Assembly (NCBI GenBank): GCA_039621445.1
Contig: CP154957.1
Coordinates: forward strand, 16,810,595-16,874,594
Reading direction: 5' to 3'
Length of the DNA stretch: 64,000 nt
From: Euglena gracilis
Taxonomy: Eukaryota; Euglenida; Euglenophyceae; Euglenales
In this document: piece after piece, positions 38,640-48,084 of the stretch
Layout: each line of letters opens with the position of its first letter
Numbering within the stretch: the first letter of the stretch is position 1
The notes under the pieces: model-generated
The model's database searches: none
Seen by the model: the letters and a program-made list of their open reading frames with translations, nothing else
Told to the model about the DNA's origin: nothing
Position numbers and translations under genes: made by a program

Positions 38640-40110
38640 TTTATCTTTGCCGAGATAAAAATGATCTGGCATCTTCACAATCCATTAACGGTTCATAAGG
38701 TAAACCACCAAATGAACCGTGTCGACCGAACAAGATTTGAAACGGGCTTAGGCCACTCTCCCCCGGCGTGTAATGTATACGGTCTAGTGCTTGGGGGAGG
38801 GCTTCAACCCAATTCAACTTGTCCTCAACCTGAATTTTATTAAGCCGTTCCATTATTTGTTGGCCAGCCCTGTCCGCCCTACCATTCGCCTGGTGATGGT
38901 AGGCCTGGGAGTAGGCTTGCCTAATTCACATCAAGGCACACATTGTCTGCCACCAACCGGCGACAAAATGTGAGCCCAGATCGGAAGTAATAACAGAAGG
39001 GACGCCAAAAGGTTTCCAAGCATGCAACAGCATTAGCTTTGCTGCCTTGGCTCCTGTAAATCATTTTGCTAGGTGAGGGGTCGCCACTATCCAACCGGAG
39101 TGACGATCCACACACACAAGCGTGGAGTCGTAGGAATTGCCTTCCCACTCCACGAGAGGCATGCTAAACATGTCAAGGGCCACCGAATACATTACGGCTG
39201 GGGGCATGGGTGTAGATTCCACTAAACCGTTAAGACTCGCCGGCCTTCGGCACGCTTGGCAAGTCCCACAAAGGCTCATGACTCCTTTAGCAAATTCTCG
39301 CGCGATTGAGGAATCAGCCCAATGATACCTAAGGGACATGCATTCCCATAGCCTTGGGAATCCCACATGCCCTTGGTATGACTGGTGATCCCGAATGAGT
39401 TTTTCTTGGAGAGATTTGGGCACACAAAGCCTCTCCTCGAAAAACATTTTGTCACCAAAAAACTTGATATTTTCAGGCCACGGCACCTTTGAATCTTGGG
39501 TAGCCTGAAAAATTGGTGACCAACGGGGACATTTCAGATATTCCTCCTTCCACGATAAATCCCACACAGAACCAGGGGGGATTGGTGAGGAATCGGTTGT
39601 AGATGTAGCTTCCTCCCCGACACCACTCAAACCACCTGAAGACAACACAGGTGATTCTCGGTCTGCCCCAGCTACCTCAGTGGTAGCCGCGGCAGCAGGT
39701 TCAGGGGTTGGCGTTGTTGGGGAAGCTGGTATAGAAGTGGGTGTCAAAAGAAAATGCTCCCCTCTTGGCTCTTTGACCTCCTCCACAAGACTTGTCTCAT
39801 TCCCAAACTCGTCAACCCGATTTGAGAATGAAACATGTTTTCCTTTTTTCTCCCTTGGTGGTGGAGGTTGAACCCAAAGCCTGAGGTTTTGTTCCTCCAA
39901 GTGGTTCTGACTTCCTATCCCCCGGTCGTGTGCACCGTCCACCCGCATCCCCGGACCCCTTGGGAGAACCACACCGTGTGGTGACTCCACGAATGTATGT
40001 ATTGGCTGTGGTTGGTTGGTCCACCAACCGTAGCCACATACATTCTGCTTCTTCCAATTTTCCGGTTTGAATGATTTCCCTAATTTCCTCGGTGTCAAGG
40101 GCTGACCCAT
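38640..40110 (-). pseudogene. Integrase (Ty3/gypsy)
   Basis: The zinc-binding HHCC domain reads DHQSYQGHVGF ... CGTCQACRRP. The core has VALDMFSMP (first Asp), ITSDLGSHF (second Asp) and AYHHQANGRADRAGQQ, where the usual catalytic Glu (NG-x-AER type) is Asp. An in-frame TGA lies near 38930 between the second and third catalytic positions. Upstream, a Pro/Ser/Thr-rich linker (about 39640-39900) joins it to RNase H in a different frame. Integrase inserts the DNA copy into the host chromosome. This copy is broken. Confidence 0.9.
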
Positions 40111-40498
40111 GCCTTGAAATATCCTTCAAGGCTTGGGAGGCCGGGTAAGCCCATCTTGACAACAAATCGGCTATGGTATTCTCCCACCCCGGGATATACG
40201 CAACCGACAGGTCGAGTTTGTCTAGAACCTCTCTAGCCCAAGATTCTAGAGCCTTGTGGTCAGTGAGAACCAGGACGGGGTGCAACCCAATCCATGATTC
40301 CCACTTTTGTAAAGCTGGGATTATGGCGTAAGTCTCCTGTTCCCTAGGTACCCAGTTTCTTTGGCCGCCCGTTAGCTTCCTACTCATGAAGGCGACAGGC
40401 ACAGTTCGCTTGGCTCGTACGTCTTCTGGAGTAGGAGCCCTATCCTCCCCAACCAATTGTTCAAGGGTGGCGCCAACCGCATACTGGCTGGCATCCAC
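40111..40498 (-). pseudogene. RNase H domain
   Basis: MDASQYAVGATLEQL (the TDAS position), REQETYAIIPALQKWESW, VLTDHKALESW and NTIADLLSRW show the four acidic positions of Ty3-type RNase H in order. It runs from 40498 leftward and the frame continues open to 39812 in a non-Pol reading. The integrase starts in the overlapping frame. Confidence 0.88.
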
Positions 40499-40558
40499 TT
40501 CTAAAACAAATGGTTTGTCTGGATTAACGTGTTGCTAAATTAATTCACTGCACAACAA

Positions 40559-41548
40559 TTATTTATTTTTTTCAAATGCCTCAATGTCGGATGGTTCCCA
40601 AGAAATCCTTTTCTTGGAAACCTTCTTGCCCTCCACTCGACAAACTTTGAGCTTGTCCTGAAGGCAAGCGACAATGTGGGCGTAATCCTTCAAATAGGAG
40701 CTGTAATAATTTGTGAACCCAGAAAGCACGTAAACCCGTGATTGTTTGGGGTAGCTCCCAAATTTCAATGGCCATAAGCTTTCCAGAGGATGGTTTTCTC
40801 ACCCCACCACCATGAACATGGCCACAAAACCATGACCACAAAACCATGACCACAAAAAAAAACGAAAAGGCGGTATTTTCTTTTGTCGGCTACAAATTTG
40901 TATTTTCGTAAAAATTCAAGGACTCTTCGCAAATCCTTGTTGTGTGCTGCGAGTACATCCTCACCAGGACCCACTCGAGCTCCAATCAAAATGCCATCGA
41001 TGTAAGGATCAGCCACGTCCCCCACCGGGAAGAGGCGATCCTCCATTATTTGCTGAAACTGCTGGCTGCACTTGCAACCCTCCACTGAAAAAGACCGAGG
41101 GGGTACTACAACATGTGATGGGCCGGCTTTCCGGGTCCAACGGCTGTTGGTGGAAAGCCTGCCGTAAATCCAAGATGTAAAACATCATGTTTCCACCTTG
41201 ATTTACCAGGAGGTCTTCAATTACGTCAAGGGGGTAGGACACACGCCTAGTTTGACTGTTAGCCCCCCGCATGTCTACCACTCCCCTCCATTCCACTCCT
41301 TTATTCGGCACCACAAATGTCACGGACAGCCATTCCGAAACTGTTCCCTTGGGCAAACGCTCAACAAATTTCCGGTCCCACCATTCCTGGGTGACCTTTT
41401 TGTGAGCTTCAAATCTTTCACCGTGTAACACAAAGGGCTTTTGCCTTGTGGGTACAGCCCCCTCCTTCAGAGGAATCTGAGCGTAACCATTAGGTCTCCG
41501 AACGGGAGGGTCAGGGAGTACCTCCGTACCCCAAAACCTCCCCTTCAA
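40559..41548 (-). pseudogene. Reverse transcriptase
   Basis: From right to left: NGYAQIPLKEGAVPTRQKPF, VSEWLSVTFVVPNKGVEWR, VVDMRGANSQTRRVSYPLDV, FYILDLRQAFHQ (first catalytic Asp), then after a frameshift DPYIDGILIG (normally Y-x-DD), LRRVLEFLRKYKFVADKRKY, and the thumb FTNYYSSYLKDYAHIVA. The second palm Asp is Gly. A tandem AACCATGACCAC stretch (40808-40862) appears to be inserted before the thumb. This is clear Ty3/gypsy RT, not functional in this copy. Confidence 0.92.
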
Positions 41549-41834
41549 AATCCTGAAAAACTTTAATCCGAAATGCTACCGCCCTGTGGTCCTCCTTCTC
41601 ACCCGCGTCGCGGGACTGGATTATGGCATTCACTGCCTTGTCCTCGGCTGCCGACTCGGTGAGATGCTTAGCTATGGTATGCAATTCGTTCTTACCAAGG
41701 GATTTTGGGTGCATATCAAAGCCTTGCAAGGGTAGGTGCAAATTATTTTTTTGCAAATCCAAGCACACCTTTTCATTTTCAAGGGACTCCGTGGTTGGTG
41801 CGTTTTCAGGGGATTCTCCGAAGTCAGAAACCAC
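41511..41834 (-). CDS. Linker between protease and RT
   Basis: A 107-codon frame (SLGKNELHTIAKHLTESAAE) with no recognised motif, in the usual spacer position between protease and RT. Confidence 0.35.
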   Translation of the reverse strand: MVSDFGESPENAPTTESLENEKVCLDLQKNNLHLPLQGFDMHPKSLGKNELHTIAKHLTESAAEDKAVNAIIQSRDAGEKEDHRAVAFRIKVFQDFEGEVLGYGGTP

Positions 41835-41905
41835 AACCCCAATTCTTTTTTGGAAATGTGTTTTTTCTTCCCCATATAGGATTTCCGTTTCTGATTTTTT
41901 GTATC

Positions 41906-42355
41906 CTACCTGTACAAGAAAGTCAGATTAGAACTGTCAAAAACCAAGGCCTTATGGTGTGGGAACACACCCAAACCATGATCGGCTAACCATGGAAATG
42001 ATAATATATCATCTACCTTGATATCCGCGAGGTAGAATTCCCCTTCGAGGTACAAGGCCTGGGTGCCCCCCTGCCCCGTACCCCTACGTTGAAAACCCAA
42101 CTCCAATTTATTACACTGGTCGCCCCCCAAAACATATTGGCCGTTTGCAGCCACCAGACGAATTGGCATTCGCGGTGACCTGGCCAAATGTTTTCGGACG
42201 ATGGACCTTTTGACCAGGTTCACCTGGGCTCCCGTGTCAACCAAAATTCTGAGCTGCCTGGCATCTCCTTTAGGGAGGTACGTCCGTGATAGCATCAACA
42301 GTTGCAGCTCGTTTTCAATGGCCAACACCTGATTAGCCTTCAAGGTGTTGGCCAA
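41906..42355 (-). CDS. Retroviral-type aspartic protease
   Basis: An intact 149-codon frame with ILVDTGAQVNLVKR (the D-T/S-G active site), IRLVAANGQYVLGG (flap region) and DDILSFPWLADHGLGV (the I-L-G-x-P/D-x-L-like closing motif). It processes the element polyprotein. It lies directly downstream of the methyltransferase and upstream of RT. Confidence 0.88.
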   Translation of the reverse strand: MANTLKANQVLAIENELQLLMLSRTYLPKGDARQLRILVDTGAQVNLVKRSIVRKHLARSPRMPIRLVAANGQYVLGGDQCNKLELGFQRRGTGQGGTQALYLEGEFYLADIKVDDILSFPWLADHGLGVFPHHKALVFDSSNLTFLYR

Positions 42356-42424
42356 ATGACAGCAACGGTCTGTAATTTCCCATTCCTCAAAATCCTGGAA
42401 ATTTTGGGAAATTTCTGTGGGCTG

Positions 42425-43043
42425 GCCCCACAGAAAATCCCCAGCACTTAGGAGTTAATCAATCACCAGAGGGGGTATCCGTCCTTTTTTTCGGGTGGGG
42501 GGTGTAAACTTAATTTTCCTGCCCCCCAACAATTCACGGTGCTGGAGCCGCCCATTGTCCCCCATCACCAGGTTAGGACATGATTTGCCATCACACAACA
42601 CCGACCGCAGTTATGAAATGGCAGGGCAGCACCAGAACCGTGTGGGCGTTTTTTAACCCCAATCCGAAAACTGACAATAATCAATGTCGATATAGGGCAA
42701 GTTTTTCACCACCTCCCTATTTCGCAAAAGACTAGTGCGGGGGTTCTCCAACCACCACAACTTTGGCTAAAATAATTTATAATTTCCAGGGATTTCTCCA
42801 CCAGGGCATCCGCCTGGGAGAAATCCCTTGGCCTGGGGTTATAAGCCGTGAAATAAATATTACAGGGGGGACTAGCGGCAATAACCTGAAAAAATCCAAC
42901 CGGGTATCGCCTGTAGTCCCAGGTCAAAATGTCTTTGTGGGGGTGGAATTCCGTCCAGGGAGCATTTTCAATTGACAAAACTTCATACCCCCGTTCTGCC
43001 AACCGCCTCCCCACCGAAGCGGTGCCAGCGAATAAATGTAATG
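42425..43043 (-). pseudogene. C5-cytosine DNA methyltransferase-like domain inside the LTR element
   Basis: Minus-strand frame one reads ALHLFAGTASVGRRLAERGY EVLSIE (motif I with its acidic partner) and VIAASPPCNIYFTA (motif IV, PC with the catalytic Cys). Frame two continues WWLENPRTSLLRNREVV (ENP/ENV motif VI), NLPYIDIDYCQFSDWG, then KPTRFW and KGRIPPLVID. The order and spacing fit the short C5 methyltransferases known from viruses and some retroelements. One frameshift near 42780 and stops near 42660 and 42455 break it. It sits between the Gag zinc-knuckle region and protease, all on the same strand, so it belongs to the element. The reaction would be cytosine methylation using S-adenosylmethionine, inferred from the motifs. 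Confidence 0.85.
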
Positions 43044-43299
43044 CCTGAGGTCGCTGAGCTCATGGTAGGGGGTTTGGCTGTGGCATGTTTGAATGGAAAA
43101 CGGGAACCCTTGAACATTTCCCTTTCATCCAGGAGTATCGGGTCCGTTTCAAAAACCTGAGGGGCTGATCCAAATAATGCTTTTCACCACAGCCTGAATC
43201 AGCCATAAAATCCTGTACAGCCAAGTTTTTTGAATGAGAAACATTCACACCGTTTTCCTCACAGGGGGGAGAGACACGGCCATGGGCAGCCCCCCCCCC

Positions 43300-44361
43300 T
43301 CTCAAACTGCCACTGGCCCCCCTATTGTGCCCCAGGGGGAGAAGCCCCTTGCCCGAGGAATTTTGCTGAGTGGCTGGCTGCCCTTACCCTTGGGCTGCCC
43401 CTTGCCTTTTCCATTTATTTGCCAAAAATCCTTAGATTTAGCAAGGGCCTCACTCAGCGGTTTGTCACACTCCTAAAAATAATGTTCGCACTTGCCGGGC
43501 AGGGGGAGTTGGACTTTGGGTACGTGGCCATGAAGCTGCACCTGGCCGCGAAGCTGAAGATGGGGACCTGCCACGTGGGGCTGGCTGGGCCGGCCCCTTA
43601 CCTCCCTTTGGAGCTGGCTGTGGGGCAGATTTTGAGGTGTGACCCTGCCCCCCAGCTGCTGGTGCTGAAACGGATGTTGGGGACCCCGGGGGGGTTTGGC
43701 CTTTTTCCAACAGCTATATTTTCCTGAGCCTTTTGTTGTCAATTTTGCTGAATAATCTGGGAAAATGGTCCTGATTTAAAGCCAAATCTGGCTTCTCCCG
43801 AAGAGCTAACTTCCCCTCGGCAAAAGAAAACAATTCCTCAATGGTCATTAGTTGTTCCACCAATTCAACGTTGAGGAAAGTTTCCATTCCCTGCAATTTC
43901 CTTCCATTTACAGCTGTTACTTCAGTGCCTCCTCCGAAGAACTGAAAGAAATAAGGCAAATGGCACCAGGAGTTTTGATAACCACTTTCCGTGGATCAAT
44001 CCCCCCAGTGATCTGGCTCACACTCCTTTTAATCCCATCCAGCGTGGGATTTTGTATCCCTGTGAGCCTGACAGTTTACGGGTTCGGTTATCCTCCTCTT
44101 CAGTGCAAACTTGCTTAAAAAAGGAGGAATTCTTTCCAAAAATAGGCTTCTCCGAGCCTGCCCGGCTGTGGCATCCTTCACATGGTGCCAGGCACTGCAA
44201 AATTTAATCCAAAGTTCTTGCAGATCAGTCCAGGTAGATTTTCCTTCATTAACCATGGTTACCTCCTGCCATATTTTCCGAGCCGTCAGCCCCTTACTCG
44301 AGGCATAACGGTTCTGGAACTGGGACAATATGGTTGGGTAACTTAATGTAGCTCCATTCAA
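43300..44361 (-). pseudogene. Gag capsid-like and nucleocapsid region
   Basis: The frame at 44029-44361 (SYPTILSQFQNRYASSKGLT, LQELWIKFCSAWHHVKD) resembles a retrotransposon Gag capsid. With frame changes it continues to 43714 (LVEQLMTIEELFSFAEGK). A Pro/Gln-rich segment follows, then CEHYF, a stop and ECDKPLSEALAKSKDFWQ, which is a plausible damaged zinc knuckle at about 43440-43490. It precedes the methyltransferase. Confidence 0.6.
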
Positions 44362-44877
44362 CCGATAGAGCCTGATTTCCTCCTTTAATCTGGGTCCTAA
44401 ACATGCCTCAAAAACCTGCAGCTTTTACAAATCAGAATACGGTTTCCTGATGTCAACCTGTCCCAGTAAAGTTTCCAGTATACTTCAAAAATCTTGCCAA
44501 TGCTGCCCGATTCATCAAAATAGGGCTTAGCACCTCCCTGCAAAATTTCAAAAGCTACTGGGTCCCCGATAAAAGGAAATCCCAACCTTTAAAAGGGTTG
44601 GCTGCAGCCCCCCTGTCTCGAAAGGCCTAATCGAGAAGAAGGGGCTGCAGAAACATGTGGGGGGACACACAATGACACAGAAGAAACCACTGCCGTGTCT
44701 TGCATGTCCTTCAAAACAAATCCCCCCTCAATAACTAAGGGAGGGGAAATGTTTGAAACTGCAGATTTATTATGAGAAATAATCTGATCTGAAAAAGATG
44801 GGTCAGCACTGGTCACCGTGCTGGCCAGTGGGCTGTGATGGGGCTGTGCGGAAATAATCTGATCTGAAAAAGCTGGG

Positions 44878-45747
44878 TCAGCACTGGGCAACGTGCTGGC
44901 CAGTGAGCTGGAAGGCTGCCCCAGGGGCTGCTGCTGTCCAGCCGACGGCAGGCCCAGCCCCCTTGGCAGCCCGTGAGCAGGCTGCGGCTGGCCTGCTGGC
45001 TGGCCAGGCTGCTGAGCTAGCTAGACGACGGGCTGCTGGGCCAGCTGCTGCCCAGGCTGTGCAGCCCAACTGGGCGTAGGGGCTGCTGGCTGCCGTGCAG
45101 CAGCACCACATGTCAGAATTTTTTTTGCAAAACCCCTCTCGGTTCTGCAGTTGGGTGTACGGGTCCATTTTTTCGTAAATCCTGCAGCACTTTCTGTAAC
45201 TTGAAAATGTTCCCCCCAACTTTGCAAGTCCCTGCCTTAATTCATCCACCAGCCCACCAAATTTTTTCTCCTGGGAAAAAATCTGTTGATAAACACTCTG
45301 AAAATTCTGTTGACAATCCGTCAACAGTTTTTGCATTTCTGACTGTCGTTTTCCTGCTTCATCTGAAATATTCTGGTGCATTTTTTGAATACCCCCCACC
45401 AAAAACATGGAGGTGATTTGTTCACCCAGCTGGCGAACACAATCGGCGAACTGCTGGAGCTGCTGGGCCTGGCCCTGGACCGTACCTCGCAGCGACACCA
45501 GGTCAGCCGGAACTTCAACGATTTTGGCAGCGACAACGGCCAGCTCTTGGAGAGTTTCTGCCTCCCCCCCCTGAGCTGGCTGGGCGGCTTTAAAATTCTC
45601 AATGCTCAAAAAAATGCTCAAAAACCGCTGAAAATTTTCAAGCACGAGATCCTTAGTTGGTAAGGCAGCCACCTGATTTTGCACCTGCTTAAAAGTTTCC
45701 TGTGGCAGGTTGCCCAAAATTCGTAAAAATTCATGCCTCAGGGCCAA
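44878..45747 (-). CDS. Coiled-coil Gag-like ORF
   Basis: A 289-codon frame opening MALRHEFLRILGNLPQETFK. Heptad-rich helical stretches (LRGTVQGQAQQLQQFADCVR, MHQNISDEAGKRQSEMQKLL) suggest coiled coil. The distal third is Ala/Gly/Gln-rich. An overlapping frame at 45738-45941 (MATRIEETARADCLHIFELF) probably supplies the preceding part. It lies in the Gag position of the element. Confidence 0.6.
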   Translation of the reverse strand: MALRHEFLRILGNLPQETFKQVQNQVAALPTKDLVLENFQRFLSIFLSIENFKAAQPAQGGEAETLQELAVVAAKIVEVPADLVSLRGTVQGQAQQLQQFADCVRQLGEQITSMFLVGGIQKMHQNISDEAGKRQSEMQKLLTDCQQNFQSVYQQIFSQEKKFGGLVDELRQGLAKLGGTFSSYRKCCRIYEKMDPYTQLQNREGFCKKNSDMWCCCTAASSPYAQLGCTAWAAAGPAARRLASSAAWPASRPAAACSRAAKGAGPAVGWTAAAPGAAFQLTGQHVAQC

Positions 45748-46102
45748 AAACTGATCACGGCTCGAAGAAAAATGGTGGGCCAGTTTTTCCTCAAAACCTT
45801 TTTCCTGCCGGAAAAAAGTTCAAGTCCCTGTGCGTCAATTTTTTCCACAGAAATTTGCACCTGGGCCTCACATTTTTTCTCAAAAAGTTCAAAAATATGG
45901 AGGCAGTCAGCCCTGGCCGTTTCTTCGATTCGAGTAGCCATGTGCTCGACCAGGTGGATGTCGACAGCGGGGGGGTTGTTGCTGCTGCTGCTGCAGAACC
46001 CACTCTTCGTTGGCTTTTTCCAAAGCCAAAACCCGAAAAGTCAGGTGCTGCACAGTCCACTGGAGGTCTCTGTTGCTTTGCAAAAATTGCCCGCAGGGGT
46101 CT

Positions 46103-47266
46103 TCAAATCCCTGGTGTTGTGAACCCCCCTGGGGATGGCTTCAGAACTTTCATAGGCTGGGGGTTGGACCTCCTCCTCACCCCCCTCGATGAAAATATGA
46201 GGAGGCTGGGGGGCTGCAGCAGCAGCTGCTGGCTGACCGTGATCAACCTCACGGTGCAGCCCTTTTGCTGAACTTTATCACTACCTGGTGATGAAGCTGG
46301 TGTTCGGGGTCGCCGAGTAGAAGTAGAGCTGGGCTGGTCCTTCGGGTTTTCCTCTGCCTGCTCCACTTCTGCTCTGACCCGTTCGTTGTTGTTCCAGTTA
46401 TTGTTATTATTTATGCCCAGCACATTGACCTGTACTTGCTTTTCAAAGAAAACTGCGCTGGGGTTATCACCCCCCTGCCCTGCCGAGGCACTTCCTGTTT
46501 CCTTCGCCAGCCCATCAACCTTGGATGGTTGGGAAAACTGCAAAAGTGCCACCGGCTCTTGGGCTGGTGTTGAAGAAACTGGTTGTGCTGGAGGCAAAGG
46601 CAATGCAAAAGCGGGTAATGATGGCAGATTGCCTAAATTTTTTACCCATGAAAAGTCTGGGACGGGTTGCAAGTCAGGCAGCACAAAACCGTACCCCATA
46701 TTTTGCCAAGGCAAAACCCTTGAAAAAGGCTCTGGAAAACACGGTTGGTTGGAAATGACAACCTGGCCATCCCCCCCCTGAAATTCCAACATCTGTCCCA
46801 TATTTGTGGGGGTTCTGAGTCCAGCCAAACTGGTTTCGGGTCCCAACTCCCTGTGCCCCGAAACTCCAATCGTCAGATTTGCCATCTGAGATTGGGCCAT
46901 TGGCTGATCATCAAAGAACACATTCTGAGCAGGCATTTCCAACCCAAAATTTCCGACTGAAGGCTGAAGGAAAAACCTCTGCTTACCGTGTTTCACACCC
47001 TTGCTGCTAGTTCCCATGGCAGTGCTGGGGTGAAGCAGAAACCCCGCCCCGGGCCAGTTTCCGGCGTAGGATCGTTTTTTGGCTCCGTAGGAAATTTTTT
47101 CCCATTCTGCACCCCCCTGTGGCCGAAACTGGGCCATCATTTCCAAGGAGATACTTCCCAGTGGACCCTCCCCGACCCCTGAGGGGGTTGTCACTGGGAT
47201 CTCCAAGAGGGGTGACTTTTGGGTTTCAACCCCACCCTGCTCAGCTGAACCAGTGAGAGTCAACAC
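46103..47266 (-). CDS. N-terminal Gag-like ORF that begins inside the 5' LTR
   Basis: A 387-codon frame. Its first ATG (47266) lies about 815 bases into the 5' LTR and the frame reads straight across the LTR end at 46989. It is Gly/Pro/Gln-rich (LTGSAEQGGVETQKSPL, PAFALPLPPAQPVSST), with NNNNNWNN near 46400, and has no recognised domain. It may encode a leader or N-terminal Gag portion. Confidence 0.55.
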   Translation of the reverse strand: MLTLTGSAEQGGVETQKSPLLEIPVTTPSGVGEGPLGSISLEMMAQFRPQGGAEWEKISYGAKKRSYAGNWPGAGFLLHPSTAMGTSSKGVKHGKQRFFLQPSVGNFGLEMPAQNVFFDDQPMAQSQMANLTIGVSGHRELGPETSLAGLRTPTNMGQMLEFQGGDGQVVISNQPCFPEPFSRVLPWQNMGYGFVLPDLQPVPDFSWVKNLGNLPSLPAFALPLPPAQPVSSTPAQEPVALLQFSQPSKVDGLAKETGSASAGQGGDNPSAVFFEKQVQVNVLGINNNNNWNNNERVRAEVEQAEENPKDQPSSTSTRRPRTPASSPGSDKVQQKGCTVRLITVSQQLLLQPPSLLIFSSRGVRRRSNPQPMKVLKPSPGGFTTPGI

Positions 47267-48080
47267 CCCCCCCCCTGGGTGTCATATCTCACAGTTTCTG
47301 GGCCAAAAAGGGGGTTTTGGGGTCAATTTTGGCCTGTGATTGCCTGAGTTTGGGAGACCAACCCCCCTGCCCTTTTTCCCACAGATGAGGTAGGGGGAAG
47401 GAATACCTCACCCTCTTCAATTGAGAGATTGCTTTCAATTTGTGTGTTTTCCATTTGCAATTGTAATTCCAAAGCTTGAACTCACAATGATAATTTGTTT
47501 GTAATTGCAACAATTGACAATGGCCAAAAGGGAAAAAAGAGGAAAACCCTGTGAGAGGAAAATGATTTTGATGCCCCTGATGGGCAGTTAAATTTAGGAT
47601 TGAGGGCGCTGATTCCTAAGCGCTCTCAAAACCCAAATTCTTGCCCATTGCATCAAAATCAACCAACCCAGGTCAAAACCAAGGTTTCCCCCTTTGATTT
47701 TGATAAATTATGCTGAATTCCATCATTTTTAAGCCTTGCAAATCCCTGCAAAAACTGCAGGATCTCAGGCGACAATCTCAGAAAAATCTGTTCCAAGCGC
47801 TTGCAAGCGCTCTCACCAAATCCAACATTTTCCCTTAAAACCAAAGGGAAAATGCAGGAAAAGCTTAAAAACATGCTAAATAGACCCAAAATTGCCCTTT
47901 GGGAATACCTAGCATCACTCAATCTCTCTCCTTGCACAACCAAACCATGGGCGCCCTAGGAGAGGGAATTTTAATGGAAATCTTTAGAAAGCCTTAAAAT
48001 TAGAGCTAAAAAGGCCTTTAAAAAGGCCTTCTAAAAAGAAAAAACTCCGCCGCCCGGCGGTCGACCTCAAAAGGTCGTCA
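46989..48080 (-). repeat. 5' LTR of the Ty3/gypsy element
   Basis: 1092 bp, TG...CA ends, matching 35663-36755. Immediately inside the element (minus strand) the sequence is CGGTAAGCAGAGG, only a weak match to an initiator-Met tRNA primer site. The motif G|GTAAG there would also fit a splice donor. Confidence 0.95.
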
Positions 48081-48084
48081 CCTG

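Larger units (their letters stand above)
35663..48080 (-). mobile_element. Ty3/gypsy-type LTR retrotransposon with a DNA methyltransferase domain (12.4 kb, decayed)
   Basis: Two long terminal repeats of about 1.09 kb (TG...CA ends) enclose, in minus-strand order, Gag-like frames, a C5 methyltransferase, protease, RT, RNase H, integrase and a chromodomain-like tail. RT before integrase marks Ty3/gypsy. The chromodomain-like tail suggests a chromovirus. The flanking 4-bp duplication is CCTG at 35659-35662 and 48081-48084. A polypurine tract AAGGGGGGAG abuts the 3' LTR. Multiple frameshifts, in-frame stops and lost catalytic residues show this copy is not active. It lies inside the RT of the DIRS-like relic. 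Confidence 0.93.

Noticed and set aside
43473-43742. Independent small gene on either strand of the Gln/Pro-rich stretch
   Set aside because: Both frames are compositional by-products of the Gag nucleocapsid linker of the retrotransposon.
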